DNA of 26,110 nucleotides from RUG14871 sp045539425 (GTDB lineage: Bacteria > Bacillota_I > Bacilli_A > Erysipelotrichales > Erysipelotrichaceae), in the NCBI GenBank assembly GCA_045539425.1, contig JAZQFH010000027.1, forward strand, positions 1 to 26,110, given 5' to 3'. A program made the translations under genes and the position numbers. The notes beneath the pieces are model-generated. The model was not told where the DNA came from. It did not search any database and saw nothing but the letters and a program-made list of their open reading frames with translations. Of this stretch, positions 8,413 through 15,557 are shown piece by piece (the first letter of the stretch is position 1; the number at the start of each line of letters is the position of its first letter).

Positions 8413-8886
8413 CTACTGTCCTTTCTCAAAGCGGTAGACCTTCACGTAGATGCTGCCGAGATCGGTTGTGATCTTTAAAAGCTCCGGATTCACCAGTTCA
8501 AAGTTCAGCGTGCTGTTTTCCCCGAGCACATTGGCATCCTTCGGGTACAGCTTTCCGTTCATCTCGCCGTAATCCTCCACCAGATTTCCCTGATAGTTGT
8601 AGATGCGGAAGCCGTAGGTGCTGTCGATATCTTCAATATAGAGCACTTTCGAGTCAGCCTCTTCCGCTTCCTTCAGATACATCTTATTCAGCTTGTTGGA
8701 CTGAATGGTCGTTAAGAGATACGACTGCAGCTCGCGCACGTGGTTGTTCTCTGACTGGGAGAGCGTGATGTTGCGGTAGGACGCTGCTCCAAAGACCACC
8801 AGCAGAAGGAAGCCGCCTAAAAACAGGGTGACGATCCCCAGCGTATAGAACGATGATGAAAGCTGATGTTGTGACCTCTGTTTCAT
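8413..8886 (-). CDS. DUF4860-like membrane-anchored pilus-operon protein (157 aa)
   Basis: One hydrophobic segment (about 14-37) is followed by ASYRNI and then a beta-rich domain (GFRIYNYQGNLVEDYGEMNG; LNFELVNPELLKITTD). The G-A-x-x-Y-R-N pattern right after the helix matches my memory of DUF4860 proteins, which occur in type IV pilus-like clusters of Lachnospiraceae and relatives. The outer part may serve as a filament tip or priming subunit, by analogy with minor pilins. The gene starts 3 bases after the previous one. Family call moderate; molecular role unknown. Confidence 0.7.
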   Translation of the reverse strand: MKQRSQHQLSSSFYTLGIVTLFLGGFLLLVVFGAASYRNITLSQSENNHVRELQSYLLTTIQSNKLNKMYLKEAEEADSKVLYIEDIDSTYGFRIYNYQGNLVEDYGEMNGKLYPKDANVLGENSTLNFELVNPELLKITTDLGSIYVKVYRFEKGQ

Positions 8887-8889
8887 GTC

Positions 8890-9198
8890 TTACCTGTTTC
8901 TTCTTGTGATCCGCACTTCCGGAGGCAGATTTTCCGCAAATATGTCGTAATGAATGTAATAGTCTTCTTTATTTAATGTCAGTCCGTAATGCTCTTCGAG
9001 ATAGCTGAGGCTCGGCGGGTAGACGCCTTCGACCACGTAGCACTGCAGCGCACAGTCGCGGATGCTGCGCTCGATTGAGGCGAGTGCCTCCTCATCGCTT
9101 ATCCCCTGCTTCCGTATCACACTTGCCAGAAAGAGAAGTGCGATCAGAATGCTCAGGAAGAGCAGATAGCGCGGACCTTTTTTCTGATCCTTATACAT
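8890..9198 (-). CDS. Small membrane-anchored pilin-like protein (102 aa)
   Basis: Residues about 11-26 form one membrane helix (YLLFLSILIALLFLAS). The outer part contains two close cysteines (C49 and C53, in RDCALQCYVVEG) that could form a disulfide, and YPPSLSYLEEHYGL, a helix often seen in pseudopilin-like proteins. AGGAGGCGCC precedes the ATG. It sits between the platform protein and the DUF4860-like gene, the position a major or most abundant subunit might take. No prepilin cleavage motif is visible. Role inferred from context. Confidence 0.7.
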   Translation of the reverse strand: MYKDQKKGPRYLLFLSILIALLFLASVIRKQGISDEEALASIERSIRDCALQCYVVEGVYPPSLSYLEEHYGLTLNKEDYYIHYDIFAENLPPEVRITRRNR

Positions 9199-9207
9199 AG
9201 GCGCCTC

Positions 9208-10239
9208 CTAGCCGATGGAATTCATCATACCGATCAGCGGTAACATTAAGCTGATCAGGATCAGGCCGATGCTGATCATCAGGATTCCCGATAAGAGCGG
9301 CTCCACCGTATTGACGAAGCGCGTCACGGAGTTGGAGATGTCTGCCTTCAGTAAAGCAGTCAGACGTTCCAGGATGCCTTCCATATTACCGCTGCGCTCT
9401 GCCGGAACCAGCATTCTGCCGTAAATGGCTTCATAGAGTTCTTCCTTGTTGGCTGCATAGGCAAAGCCGTGTCCTTCTTCCATGTGTTTTGCACAGCGTT
9501 TCAGCTTTTCTTCCACTGCCCCGCAATCCACAAGCGGCAGGCTGTTGAGTAATGCCTCATCCTGCATCTCGCCGCTGGCAAGATACATCTCAAAGGCGCT
9601 GGTGAAGCGGAAGGTTCCCATGTCATCCAGAATATTGGCTAAAAGCGGGATCTTGCGCAGCACGCTTTCCACCGTGCTCTTCTTTCCGTTCTTCCATAAG
9701 AAGAAACCGCACAGAATCACTGCCACAAAGACGATCATGACGACCAGCAGAATGCGGCAGAGCAGATAGGCAAAGCGGATATAACCTGCGGAGGACGGGG
9801 ACAGATTGGCATACACACTGCTGAAGGCCGGTAATACCATCCGCAACATGATGATGAGCACCACGATGATCATCGCAATCATGCTGGCCGGATAGATGAC
9901 CGCCGAGCGCAGCTGATCGCTGATTCCCTTCTGGTTCTGATAATAGGAAGCCAGATGATTCATGACCTTTTCCAAAGAACCGGTCTTTTCCCCGGCTTTC
10001 ACCATCTGCAGCGCATATTCCGGGAAGATGCCGGAGTGCTCCATGGCCTCATGGAGTCCCTTGCCTTCTTCCGCATCCTTCGCCATCCCTTCCAGGGCAC
10101 TGGCCAGGATGCCACCATGCAAATCCTGTTTCAGTAATAGAAGTGCTTCTTCATTGGAAACACCGCTCTGGATCATCATGCCCATGCTTTCCGCAAAGGC
10201 ACTGACGCCCAAATAGTCCAGCTGTTCTTTCTTACTCAT
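9208..10239 (-). CDS. pilC: GspF/PilC-type inner-membrane platform protein
   Basis: The 343-aa protein has the type II secretion system F layout. The first cytoplasmic helical domain (about 8-110) contains GVSNEEALLLL and MVKAGEKTGSLEKVMNHLASYYQ. Membrane segments follow at about 115-135 and 155-185. A second F domain (about 200-300) has the matching MLVPAERSGNMEGILERL, and a last membrane segment lies at 315-340. The paired G-E-K-T-G / A-E-R-S-G motifs are diagnostic. It would be the membrane platform that the PilT-type ATPase turns or engages. It is shorter than the usual ~400 aa, mainly at the N-terminus. Start has GGGGGAAAAAGCG. Confidence 0.92.
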   Translation of the reverse strand: MSKKEQLDYLGVSAFAESMGMMIQSGVSNEEALLLLKQDLHGGILASALEGMAKDAEEGKGLHEAMEHSGIFPEYALQMVKAGEKTGSLEKVMNHLASYYQNQKGISDQLRSAVIYPASMIAMIIVVLIIMLRMVLPAFSSVYANLSPSSAGYIRFAYLLCRILLVVMIVFVAVILCGFFLWKNGKKSTVESVLRKIPLLANILDDMGTFRFTSAFEMYLASGEMQDEALLNSLPLVDCGAVEEKLKRCAKHMEEGHGFAYAANKEELYEAIYGRMLVPAERSGNMEGILERLTALLKADISNSVTRFVNTVEPLLSGILMISIGLILISLMLPLIGMMNSIG

Positions 10240-10253
10240 CGCTTTTTCCCCCG

Positions 10254-11195
10254 CTAATATTCATATACATCGGCATAATTCTCTCCGTTGCCGATAAACT
10301 TCGCATCCGAGCCGTTCGCCGAGAAGGTCAGATCCACCCGGTTCCAGCTCTCTTCCGATACCTTGAATTCCACCGTGATCCAGCCGCTCTCTTCCGTATA
10401 GACCATATTCCATGCATGGTAGAGATCGTCCGGTGCCACATACCCGAAGATCAGTTTGGTCGGGATCCCCTGGCTGCGCAACATGCTGGCGGCCAGTGAG
10501 GCATAGTCGAAGCAGATCCCCATGCCGGTATTCATCGTCTCATCCGGTACCGGCACATATCCGCTCGGCACCGTTTCCGCCTTCTTGCGGTCGTACCGCA
10601 CGGTCTTGCAGATAAACTTGTAGATGGCGGTGATGAAGTCGTTGGCATCCGTCGCCTCGAGTGCCAGCTCATGTGCCTTCTGCACGCATTCGCTCTCTTC
10701 GGTATAGCTCACATATTCCGAAGCGTGCAGAAACGGCTGGAACTCGTCTTTTAAGACGACTTCCTCCTCCACGCGGAACTTTTCCGCATAGCGGTTTTCC
10801 ACCGTGTTTTCCATCACCCGGATCACGTACGTTCCGTCTCCCGACTGCAGCGGGAAATAGGTGATCCTTCCCTCTTTATCCAGATTGTAGTTATAGGTCA
10901 GATCATCCTTAATGACCTGGATCTTCAGCCTCTTTTCCGCGTATGCACTTGCCGCAAAGTAGCCCTCATCTTTATGTGTCAGATCCAGCATGACATCATT
11001 TCCGTGATATGCCTCTTCCTCATTGCACACATTTTCCAGAAATTCCGGGATCTCATAGTGCGTCTCTGGCATCTCATCCCTCTGTGAGGGTTCATCCGGC
11101 AGTTTCTCGCCGCTGCATCCACTAAGAAAACAACATAGGAGAAGTACTATCGGGATGATGCGGAAATGACGGATGATTGAGATTTTCATGTTCAT
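10254..11195 (-). CDS. Transglutaminase-like lipoprotein, first gene of the pilus-like operon
   Basis: A lipoprotein signal ends in LSGC (lipid-modified Cys). The outer domain is a transglutaminase/protease-like fold: Cys in MGICFDYASLAASMLRSQGI, His in LYHAWN, and an acidic residue in the strand after EESW (RVDLTF), matching the Cys-His-Asp order. It may cross-link, cleave or bind envelope proteins; the substrate is unknown. The longest frame begins at 11204, but that ATG overlaps a -10 box (11200-11205). I therefore prefer the ATGs at 11195 or 11189. Neither has a ribosome site, so the message may be leaderless or nearly so. The GspF-like gene follows 14 bases later. Confidence 0.85.
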   Translation of the reverse strand: MNMKISIIRHFRIIPIVLLLCCFLSGCSGEKLPDEPSQRDEMPETHYEIPEFLENVCNEEEAYHGNDVMLDLTHKDEGYFAASAYAEKRLKIQVIKDDLTYNYNLDKEGRITYFPLQSGDGTYVIRVMENTVENRYAEKFRVEEEVVLKDEFQPFLHASEYVSYTEESECVQKAHELALEATDANDFITAIYKFICKTVRYDRKKAETVPSGYVPVPDETMNTGMGICFDYASLAASMLRSQGIPTKLIFGYVAPDDLYHAWNMVYTEESGWITVEFKVSEESWNRVDLTFSANGSDAKFIGNGENYADVYEY

Positions 11196-11199
11196 TTTT

Positions 11200-11222
11200 A
11201 TCATATCAAAAAACAGTCTAAA
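11200..11222 (-). promoter_or_regulatory. Candidate promoter of the pilus-like operon
   Basis: On the minus strand TATGAT (11200-11205), with TGA directly before it (extended -10), follows a 9-base spacer and TTTAGACT (11215-11222). The layout equals that of the adhesin promoter at 4710-4732. Transcription would begin at about 11193, on or beside the likely start codons. Confidence 0.55.
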
Positions 11223-11276
11223 TATATAACAAAATTATGCGATTCAGCCATATTTCTTTATATTTCTTTACGAAGT

Positions 11277-11314
11277 AAAAAAAGCCCGCCCTGTCAGAGA
11301 CAAGGGCAGGCTTT
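11277..11314 (-). terminator. Intrinsic terminator of the CXXC/NapH-like unit
   Basis: On the minus strand AAAGCCTGCCCTTGTC pairs, with one bulge, with GACAGGGCGGGCTTT across a TCT loop. A run of seven T follows. It lies 15 bases after the NapH-like stop codon and separates that unit from the pilus-like operon promoter. Confidence 0.9.
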
Positions 11315-11329
11315 GATATCCTTCATTAT

Positions 11330-12196
11330 CTACTGTGCTTTTTCCGTCTGTTCTTTTCTGTTTATATTGAAATGCAGCGCATGCGCCGGGCAGGCCTTCA
11401 CGCACTCCCCGCAACGGATGCATTCCGCACTGTTTGGCGTCTTTGAGGGATCCACTTTCATCATGCAGGTTTTTGCGCACCTGCCGCAGTGGATGCAGGC
11501 TTCTCTGTTTACCTCCAGTTTCAGAAAACTGACGCTCTGAAACAGAGAATAGAAAGCCCCGAGCGGACAGATGTACTTGCAGAAGGGGCGCTCCACCATA
11601 CTCGAGAACGCCACCATGATCAACAGAAGCACCAGCTTATACGCATAGAGGAAATGAGCTGCCGGACGGATCGAGTGATCCAGAATCCAGAGCGGGATTC
11701 CCCCTTCCAGCATTCCTGCCGGACAGAGCCACTTGCAGAAATAGGGAGCGGAGAGTCCGTATTCATCCCGCAGAATCACCGGGAAGAGAATCACAAACAC
11801 CACGAGGATCACGTATTTCAGATAACGCAGTTTTTCATCGATCTTTTCCGGAATCCGGATCTTCTTTACCGGAATCTTATATAGCAGCTCCTGAAAGAGC
11901 CCGAAGAGACACAGCCAGCCGCACACAAAGCGTCCCAAGAGCACCCCGAGAAAACTCAGAAAGCCGAATACGTAAAAGGAGAACTTCGGCTTGCGCTGCG
12001 ACAAGAGCGACTGAAACGCCCCGACGGGACACGACACAACAGCTGCCGGGCACGAGTAACAGTTCAAGCCCGGCGCACAGAAGCGCTTGAGTGCACCGCC
12101 GTAAAGCGTTCCTTTCAAAAGTCCGCTGAAATGGGCATTCTGGGCAATTCCCATCCCGGCCTGTACCGCTCTGCGCAAAGAGATTCTTTTAGCCAA
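11330..12196 (-). CDS. NapH/CcoG-like polytopic 4Fe-4S membrane protein
   Basis: An integral membrane protein with several Cys-rich segments between helices: GLNCYSCPAAVVSCPVG, FVCGWLCLFG, FCKWLCPAGM and FCKYICPLGAF. Two ferredoxin-type motifs lie near the C-terminus (CIHCGRCAKTC and CIRCGECVKACP). The family moves electrons through or along the membrane; the partner here is unknown. A longer frame reaches 12283, but its first 29 residues overlap the 48-aa CXXC gene in another frame and look unlike the family. I therefore place the start at TTG 12196, which overlaps the upstream stop and has GGAG 10 bases before it; this gives 288 aa. ATG 12151 is an alternative. Co-transcribed with the CXXC gene and ended by the terminator at 11277-11314. 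Confidence 0.85.
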   Translation of the reverse strand: MAKRISLRRAVQAGMGIAQNAHFSGLLKGTLYGGALKRFCAPGLNCYSCPAAVVSCPVGAFQSLLSQRKPKFSFYVFGFLSFLGVLLGRFVCGWLCLFGLFQELLYKIPVKKIRIPEKIDEKLRYLKYVILVVFVILFPVILRDEYGLSAPYFCKWLCPAGMLEGGIPLWILDHSIRPAAHFLYAYKLVLLLIMVAFSSMVERPFCKYICPLGAFYSLFQSVSFLKLEVNREACIHCGRCAKTCMMKVDPSKTPNSAECIRCGECVKACPAHALHFNINRKEQTEKAQ

Positions 12197-12335
12197 TGCC
12201 GATACACTCCAGGCAGATCCGTATGGCCTTCTGATAGACCGAGGCAACTTCATTGCGGTAGATGCCCAGAAGAAAACACGCAAGGGAAATTGCCAGTAAA
12301 AGATAAGATCTGTATGTTCTGATCCATTGTTTCAT
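12189..12335 (-). CDS. CD1871A-type 48-aa membrane protein with CXXC
   Basis: This short gene (ATG 12335, TAA 12189) encodes a single hydrophobic helix (YLLLAISLACFLLGIYR) followed by ASVYQKAIRICLECIGIG. The C-terminal I-C-x-x-C-I-G-I-G is the mark of the CD1871A family of CXXC proteins. These are, from family knowledge, often found directly before NapH-like 4Fe-4S proteins, as here. The stop codon overlaps the inferred TTG start of the NapH-like gene. AGAGGCAG serves as a ribosome site, and an extended -10 promoter lies 20 bases upstream. It may be a small subunit or metal/redox partner of its neighbour. Confidence 0.85.
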   Translation of the reverse strand: MKQWIRTYRSYLLLAISLACFLLGIYRNEVASVYQKAIRICLECIGIG

Positions 12336-12355
12336 GATTCTGCCTCTTTGTTTCA

Positions 12356-12364
12356 ATTATAGCA
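12356..12364 (-). promoter_or_regulatory. Extended -10 promoter for the CXXC/NapH-like unit
   Basis: On the minus strand TGC directly precedes a perfect TATAAT (12356-12361), forming an extended -10. There is no good -35. The start codon at 12335 is about 14 bases after the expected transcription start. Confidence 0.6.
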
Positions 12365-12370
12365 GATTCC

Positions 12371-12408
12371 TTCAAAGGAAAAGCGCTGCACTTCTTTCGT
12401 GCAGCGCC
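12371..12408 (-). terminator. Intrinsic terminator of the MATE gene
   Basis: A perfect 9-bp stem GCGCTGCAC/GTGCAGCGC (12383-12391 with 12399-12407) with a 7-base loop is followed on the minus strand by TTTTCCTTT. It starts 5 bases after the MATE stop codon. Confidence 0.9.
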
Positions 12409-12412
12409 CGGA

Positions 12413-13744
12413 TTATTCTTTCTTCATTTTTCTTAAGGCGTAAAGCGCAATCGGTACTTCCACCAGCAGCATGATGCTCCAGCCGATCCCGCTCGCATAC
12501 GCAATTCCCTTTAAGCCGATCTTCGGTGCAAGAAGGAAGGTGAATAAAGCGCGGAAAGAAATCTGGATGGTGGTGCCGAGAATCGTCATCTTCATGCGCC
12601 CCATGCCGCGGTAGAACCCCTGGAAGCCGTTGGTCATACCCGGAAGAACATATAAGAATGCCATGACGGAAAGATAGCTGCTTCCCGCCGCAATCACATC
12701 CTTTGCGGCTTCCCCGCTGACAAATAAAGCCACGATCTGTTTGCGGAACAAATAGGTAATTATGGCAATGCCGATGCCGTAGACGGCTTCCATGGCAATT
12801 CCCGTCGCAAAGCCTCTGCGGATCCTCTCTTCTTTTTTCGCCCCGCGGTTCTGGGCAATGTAGGTGGAGATACTTGAAGAGATTCCCTGCTCCGGAATGC
12901 AGGCAAAGTCATCCGCCCGCGTGACCGCGTGGAAAGCCGCAATCGAAGAGACACCCAGTGCATTGACCTGCGACTGAATGAGCACCTTGCCGATCGGCTG
13001 GATTGCCTGTTGCATGGCCGTCGGTGCGCCATAGCGGACAAGATCCTTAAATATGGCACTGTCATAGCTCCACTCTTCTTTCTGCGGTAAGAGTTCTTTT
13101 GTTTTGGTGCTGAGATAATACAGTGCCAAAGCCGCGCTGGCCGCCTGGGCAAATACCGTCGTCATGGCACTGGTGAAAATTCCCTTATGCAAAACCCCTA
13201 AAAGGAAGAGATCCAGTATGGCATTCAAAATGGAACTGAACGCCAGAAAGCGCAGCGGAGTCTTGGAATCCCCGACGCTTTTCATCGCTGCCGCTAAAGC
13301 GTTATACGCAAAGGTAAACGGCGCCCCTAAAAAGGTGATTCTGAGATAGGTTGCGGTAATGGCTGATATATCCGCCGGTACTTCAAGCAAACGGACGATT
13401 ACATTGGAGAAAACAAAACCCAATATTGCCACAATCGTTGCGATTAGTGTTCCCGAGCGCAGCGTGACGGCAATCGTACGGCGCAAAGACGTCATGTTCT
13501 TCGCTCCGAAGTGTTCACTCATCAATATTCCCGCCCCGATACATAAGCCGGAGATGGAAAGAATCACCAGATTCATCACCGGTGCCGCAATTCCCTCAGC
13601 GGCTAAGGCATTCTGTCCGATGAAGCGTCCGGCGATGATGGAATCGATGGCATTGTATGCCAGCTGCATCCAGTTGGCCAGTAAAAGAGGAAGCGCATAG
13701 CTCCATAAATGCGAGAGCGGTTTCCCCGTTGTCATATCACGCAT
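12413..13744 (-). CDS. MATE-family multidrug/cation exporter
   Basis: About 443 aa and 12 hydrophobic segments in two similar halves. Typical MATE motifs are SYALPLLLANWMQLAYNAID (helix 1), GQNALAAEGIAAPVM, and in the second half RYGAPTAMQQAIQPIG and IPEQGISSSISTYIAQNRGA. The family exports cationic compounds in exchange for sodium or protons; the substrate here cannot be read. The frame is open to 13849, but ATG 13744 has AAGGAGGAAGAGTT before it and starts at the usual MRDMTTGKP, so I use it. The gene stands alone, with terminators on both sides and a candidate operator upstream. Confidence 0.93.
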   Translation of the reverse strand: MRDMTTGKPLSHLWSYALPLLLANWMQLAYNAIDSIIAGRFIGQNALAAEGIAAPVMNLVILSISGLCIGAGILMSEHFGAKNMTSLRRTIAVTLRSGTLIATIVAILGFVFSNVIVRLLEVPADISAITATYLRITFLGAPFTFAYNALAAAMKSVGDSKTPLRFLAFSSILNAILDLFLLGVLHKGIFTSAMTTVFAQAASAALALYYLSTKTKELLPQKEEWSYDSAIFKDLVRYGAPTAMQQAIQPIGKVLIQSQVNALGVSSIAAFHAVTRADDFACIPEQGISSSISTYIAQNRGAKKEERIRRGFATGIAMEAVYGIGIAIITYLFRKQIVALFVSGEAAKDVIAAGSSYLSVMAFLYVLPGMTNGFQGFYRGMGRMKMTILGTTIQISFRALFTFLLAPKIGLKGIAYASGIGWSIMLLVEVPIALYALRKMKKE

Positions 13745-13769
13745 AACTCTTCCTCCTTCATCATGAATT

Positions 13770-13804
13770 ACAGTATATCGCATTCCTTCCTTACAGGATA
13801 CTGT
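13770..13804 (-). promoter_or_regulatory. Candidate operator upstream of the MATE gene
   Basis: acagtat (13770-13776) and atactgt (13798-13804) form an inverted repeat with a 21-base spacer, 26 bases before the MATE start. An inner ACAG-TATC-CTGT palindrome overlaps the right arm. On the minus strand TATACT may serve as the -10 between the site and the gene. The regulator is not identified. Confidence 0.4.
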
Positions 13805-13840
13805 TTCCTCCCGGATTTCAAATGAAAGATTCAGCGAAAT

Positions 13841-13869
13841 AAAAAGCACGGTGTTTCATAAACCCGTGC
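13841..13869 (-). terminator. Intrinsic terminator of the methyltransferase/hydrolase operon
   Basis: On the minus strand GCACGGGTTT and AAACACCGTGC pair around ATG and run into TTTTTATTT. It ends the five-gene operon that finishes at 13901. Confidence 0.88.
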
Positions 13870-13900
13870 CATGGCATTCTATTACGTAAGGCGGAAATCT

Positions 13901-14677
13901 TTATTTTCTGCCGACCAGCAGCGCAGAGCCGGAAAGTCCCAATAGAAGCGCTTCTTTCTTGTTCATAAACATGCCGTCTGTCGTATCGATCAGCCGCACC
14001 TCTTCATATCCTTTTTCCTTCAGTTTGCGCACAAACGCTTCCATGTCACCATAGCGCGCCTTGCTCATTAAGTCGTGAATCGCAAACGTTCCGCCTTTTT
14101 TCAGCACCCGGAGCGTTTCTTCCAAGAGCTTCTGCTTATTCTGAAGACTGATGTTGTGATAGACATAGTTACTCGTGACGGCATCAAAGCTTTCATCCTC
14201 AAAAGGCAGTAAGACGGCATTTCCCTCCTCGAAGGACACATTATCCACGCCTTCCGCTTTGGCGTTTTCTTCACAGAGCTGTCTGGTAAAAACCGCTTTA
14301 TAGGCGCCTGACCAGATGTCGCAGCCGACCATTCTGGCTTTTGGATTGTGCTTCGCACAGGCAATCGTCAGTGCACCGCTGCCGCAGCCTATATCCAGCC
14401 CGACGCCGCCTTCCGGCAGAGTCACATAGGACGCAGTCCCCTCAATGATCGTCTTTGCCATCTTGCGTTTTCCGCGATAGTCAAACGTCCGGTGCAGTAC
14501 ATCCATCCAGACCGCATAAAATAACAATACAAGCGACAGAATCAGCAGAAGTGTGCCGAGAGTTTTGTTCCCGTTTAACTGCAGCGTCAATAGAAACAGC
14601 AGAAAGGAAAGCAATGCTCCCGCATACAGAGCGATGACCATGCTGCGGGGAACCCAGTTTTTATAATCCGGTCTCAT
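13901..14677 (-). CDS. Membrane-anchored class I SAM methyltransferase
   Basis: 258 aa. Two N-terminal membrane helices (about 13-34 and 39-60) precede a Rossmann methyltransferase domain. Visible are motif I LDIGCGSG (94-101), an acidic residue after strand 2 (MVGCDIW), LLPFEDESFDAVTSNYVYHNI (motif II region), and VLKKGGTFAIHDL (motif III region). The catalytic domain would sit on the cytoplasmic face. Substrate unknown; the membrane anchor suggests a hydrophobic or envelope substrate. It begins one base after the MBL gene stop (TAAGATG), so the two are coupled, and it is the last gene of the operon. Confidence 0.88.
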   Translation of the reverse strand: MRPDYKNWVPRSMVIALYAGALLSFLLFLLTLQLNGNKTLGTLLLILSLVLLFYAVWMDVLHRTFDYRGKRKMAKTIIEGTASYVTLPEGGVGLDIGCGSGALTIACAKHNPKARMVGCDIWSGAYKAVFTRQLCEENAKAEGVDNVSFEEGNAVLLPFEDESFDAVTSNYVYHNISLQNKQKLLEETLRVLKKGGTFAIHDLMSKARYGDMEAFVRKLKEKGYEEVRLIDTTDGMFMNKKEALLLGLSGSALLVGRK

Positions 14678-14678
14678 C

Positions 14679-15539
14679 TTATCCCACCTTCCTTAGCAGG
14701 ACACCTCTGGCATTTTCTTCGGTATCCTCATCCTCCTGATAGCCGTCATAAGGTGCATTCGGATCTTTATACTTCCTTGTGAACGGCTTGCAGATCTCAT
14801 CTCTATGGGCAAAGGCAAAATCCAGATTATCCGTCCAGCCGGTATGCCCCGTGATGACTTTGATACTCTTTCCTCTCTGACGCAGGTTCTTTTCCAGTTT
14901 TCCAAGCGACTGCACTGCCAGTTTGTTATCTTCCGCCAGCGTGCTGATAAAACTGTAACCCCCGTCCACGCCGAACCAGATCGTATCTCCGGTAAAGAGA
15001 TATTCATCATCGATCAGATAGACCATATGTCCCCAGGTATGTCCCGGCACCAGAATGCATTCCACCCTGATATCCCCGATAGAAAAGATCTGTCCGTCTT
15101 TTAAGAGCTCCTTCCGGTTTTCCATCTTCACTCTCGGCAGCTTATAGGCGCCATGGAATACCTTCCGCCGTACTTCCCCGGTTAAATAGCGGTTTTCTAT
15201 CTCCCCGATATATACTTTCGCATTGTCAAATAACCGCTCGGAATCCACTTCCAGAGCGCCGACATGATCCGTGTCCTGATGAGTGATCAGAATGTCTTTA
15301 ATCTCACCCGGATCAATATCCAGCCAGCCCATCTTCTCTTTTAAACGGGCATAGTTGTAGCCGGCGTCGATCATAATCGTGGTGTTACCTTTCGTATAGA
15401 AAAAGATATTTGCGATCCATTCCCTCACGCAGCTCACATGTTCATCGATTCTTCCCGTGTTCAGCGGTTTGAAAATGGCTTTCCTGCGAAAGAGCAGGCT
15501 CATTCCCAGTTTCTGATGCTCCGAATCCTTTCTTGCCAT
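14679..15539 (-). CDS. MBL-fold metallo-hydrolase (HxDxDH variant)
   Basis: 286 aa. Metal-binding motifs are in the usual order: THQDTDH (H87, D89, D91, H92), GHTWGH (H167 and H171), FTGDT (D185) and ITGHTGWTD (H232). The second His of the classic HxHxDH is Asp, a variant seen in a subgroup of Firmicutes hydrolases. The family cleaves esters, thioesters or lactones with one or two metal ions; the substrate is unknown. AGAGGTAAGAACG precedes the ATG. It starts 18 bases after the Tcmp-like methyltransferase stop and is 1 base from the next gene, so it belongs to the five-gene operon. Confidence 0.9.
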   Translation of the reverse strand: MARKDSEHQKLGMSLLFRRKAIFKPLNTGRIDEHVSCVREWIANIFFYTKGNTTIMIDAGYNYARLKEKMGWLDIDPGEIKDILITHQDTDHVGALEVDSERLFDNAKVYIGEIENRYLTGEVRRKVFHGAYKLPRVKMENRKELLKDGQIFSIGDIRVECILVPGHTWGHMVYLIDDEYLFTGDTIWFGVDGGYSFISTLAEDNKLAVQSLGKLEKNLRQRGKSIKVITGHTGWTDNLDFAFAHRDEICKPFTRKYKDPNAPYDGYQEDEDTEENARGVLLRKVG

Positions 15540-15557
15540 ACGTTCTTACCTCTTTCA

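Noticed and set aside
7579..9198. Class III prepilin signal peptides in the four small operon proteins
   Set aside because: None has the Gly/Ala cut site followed by a hydrophobic residue and Glu at position 5, so they were not called true prepilins.
13744..13849. N-terminal extension of the MATE protein to 13849
   Set aside because: The extension is not MATE-like and runs through the candidate promoter and the AAGGAGG site that serves ATG 13744.
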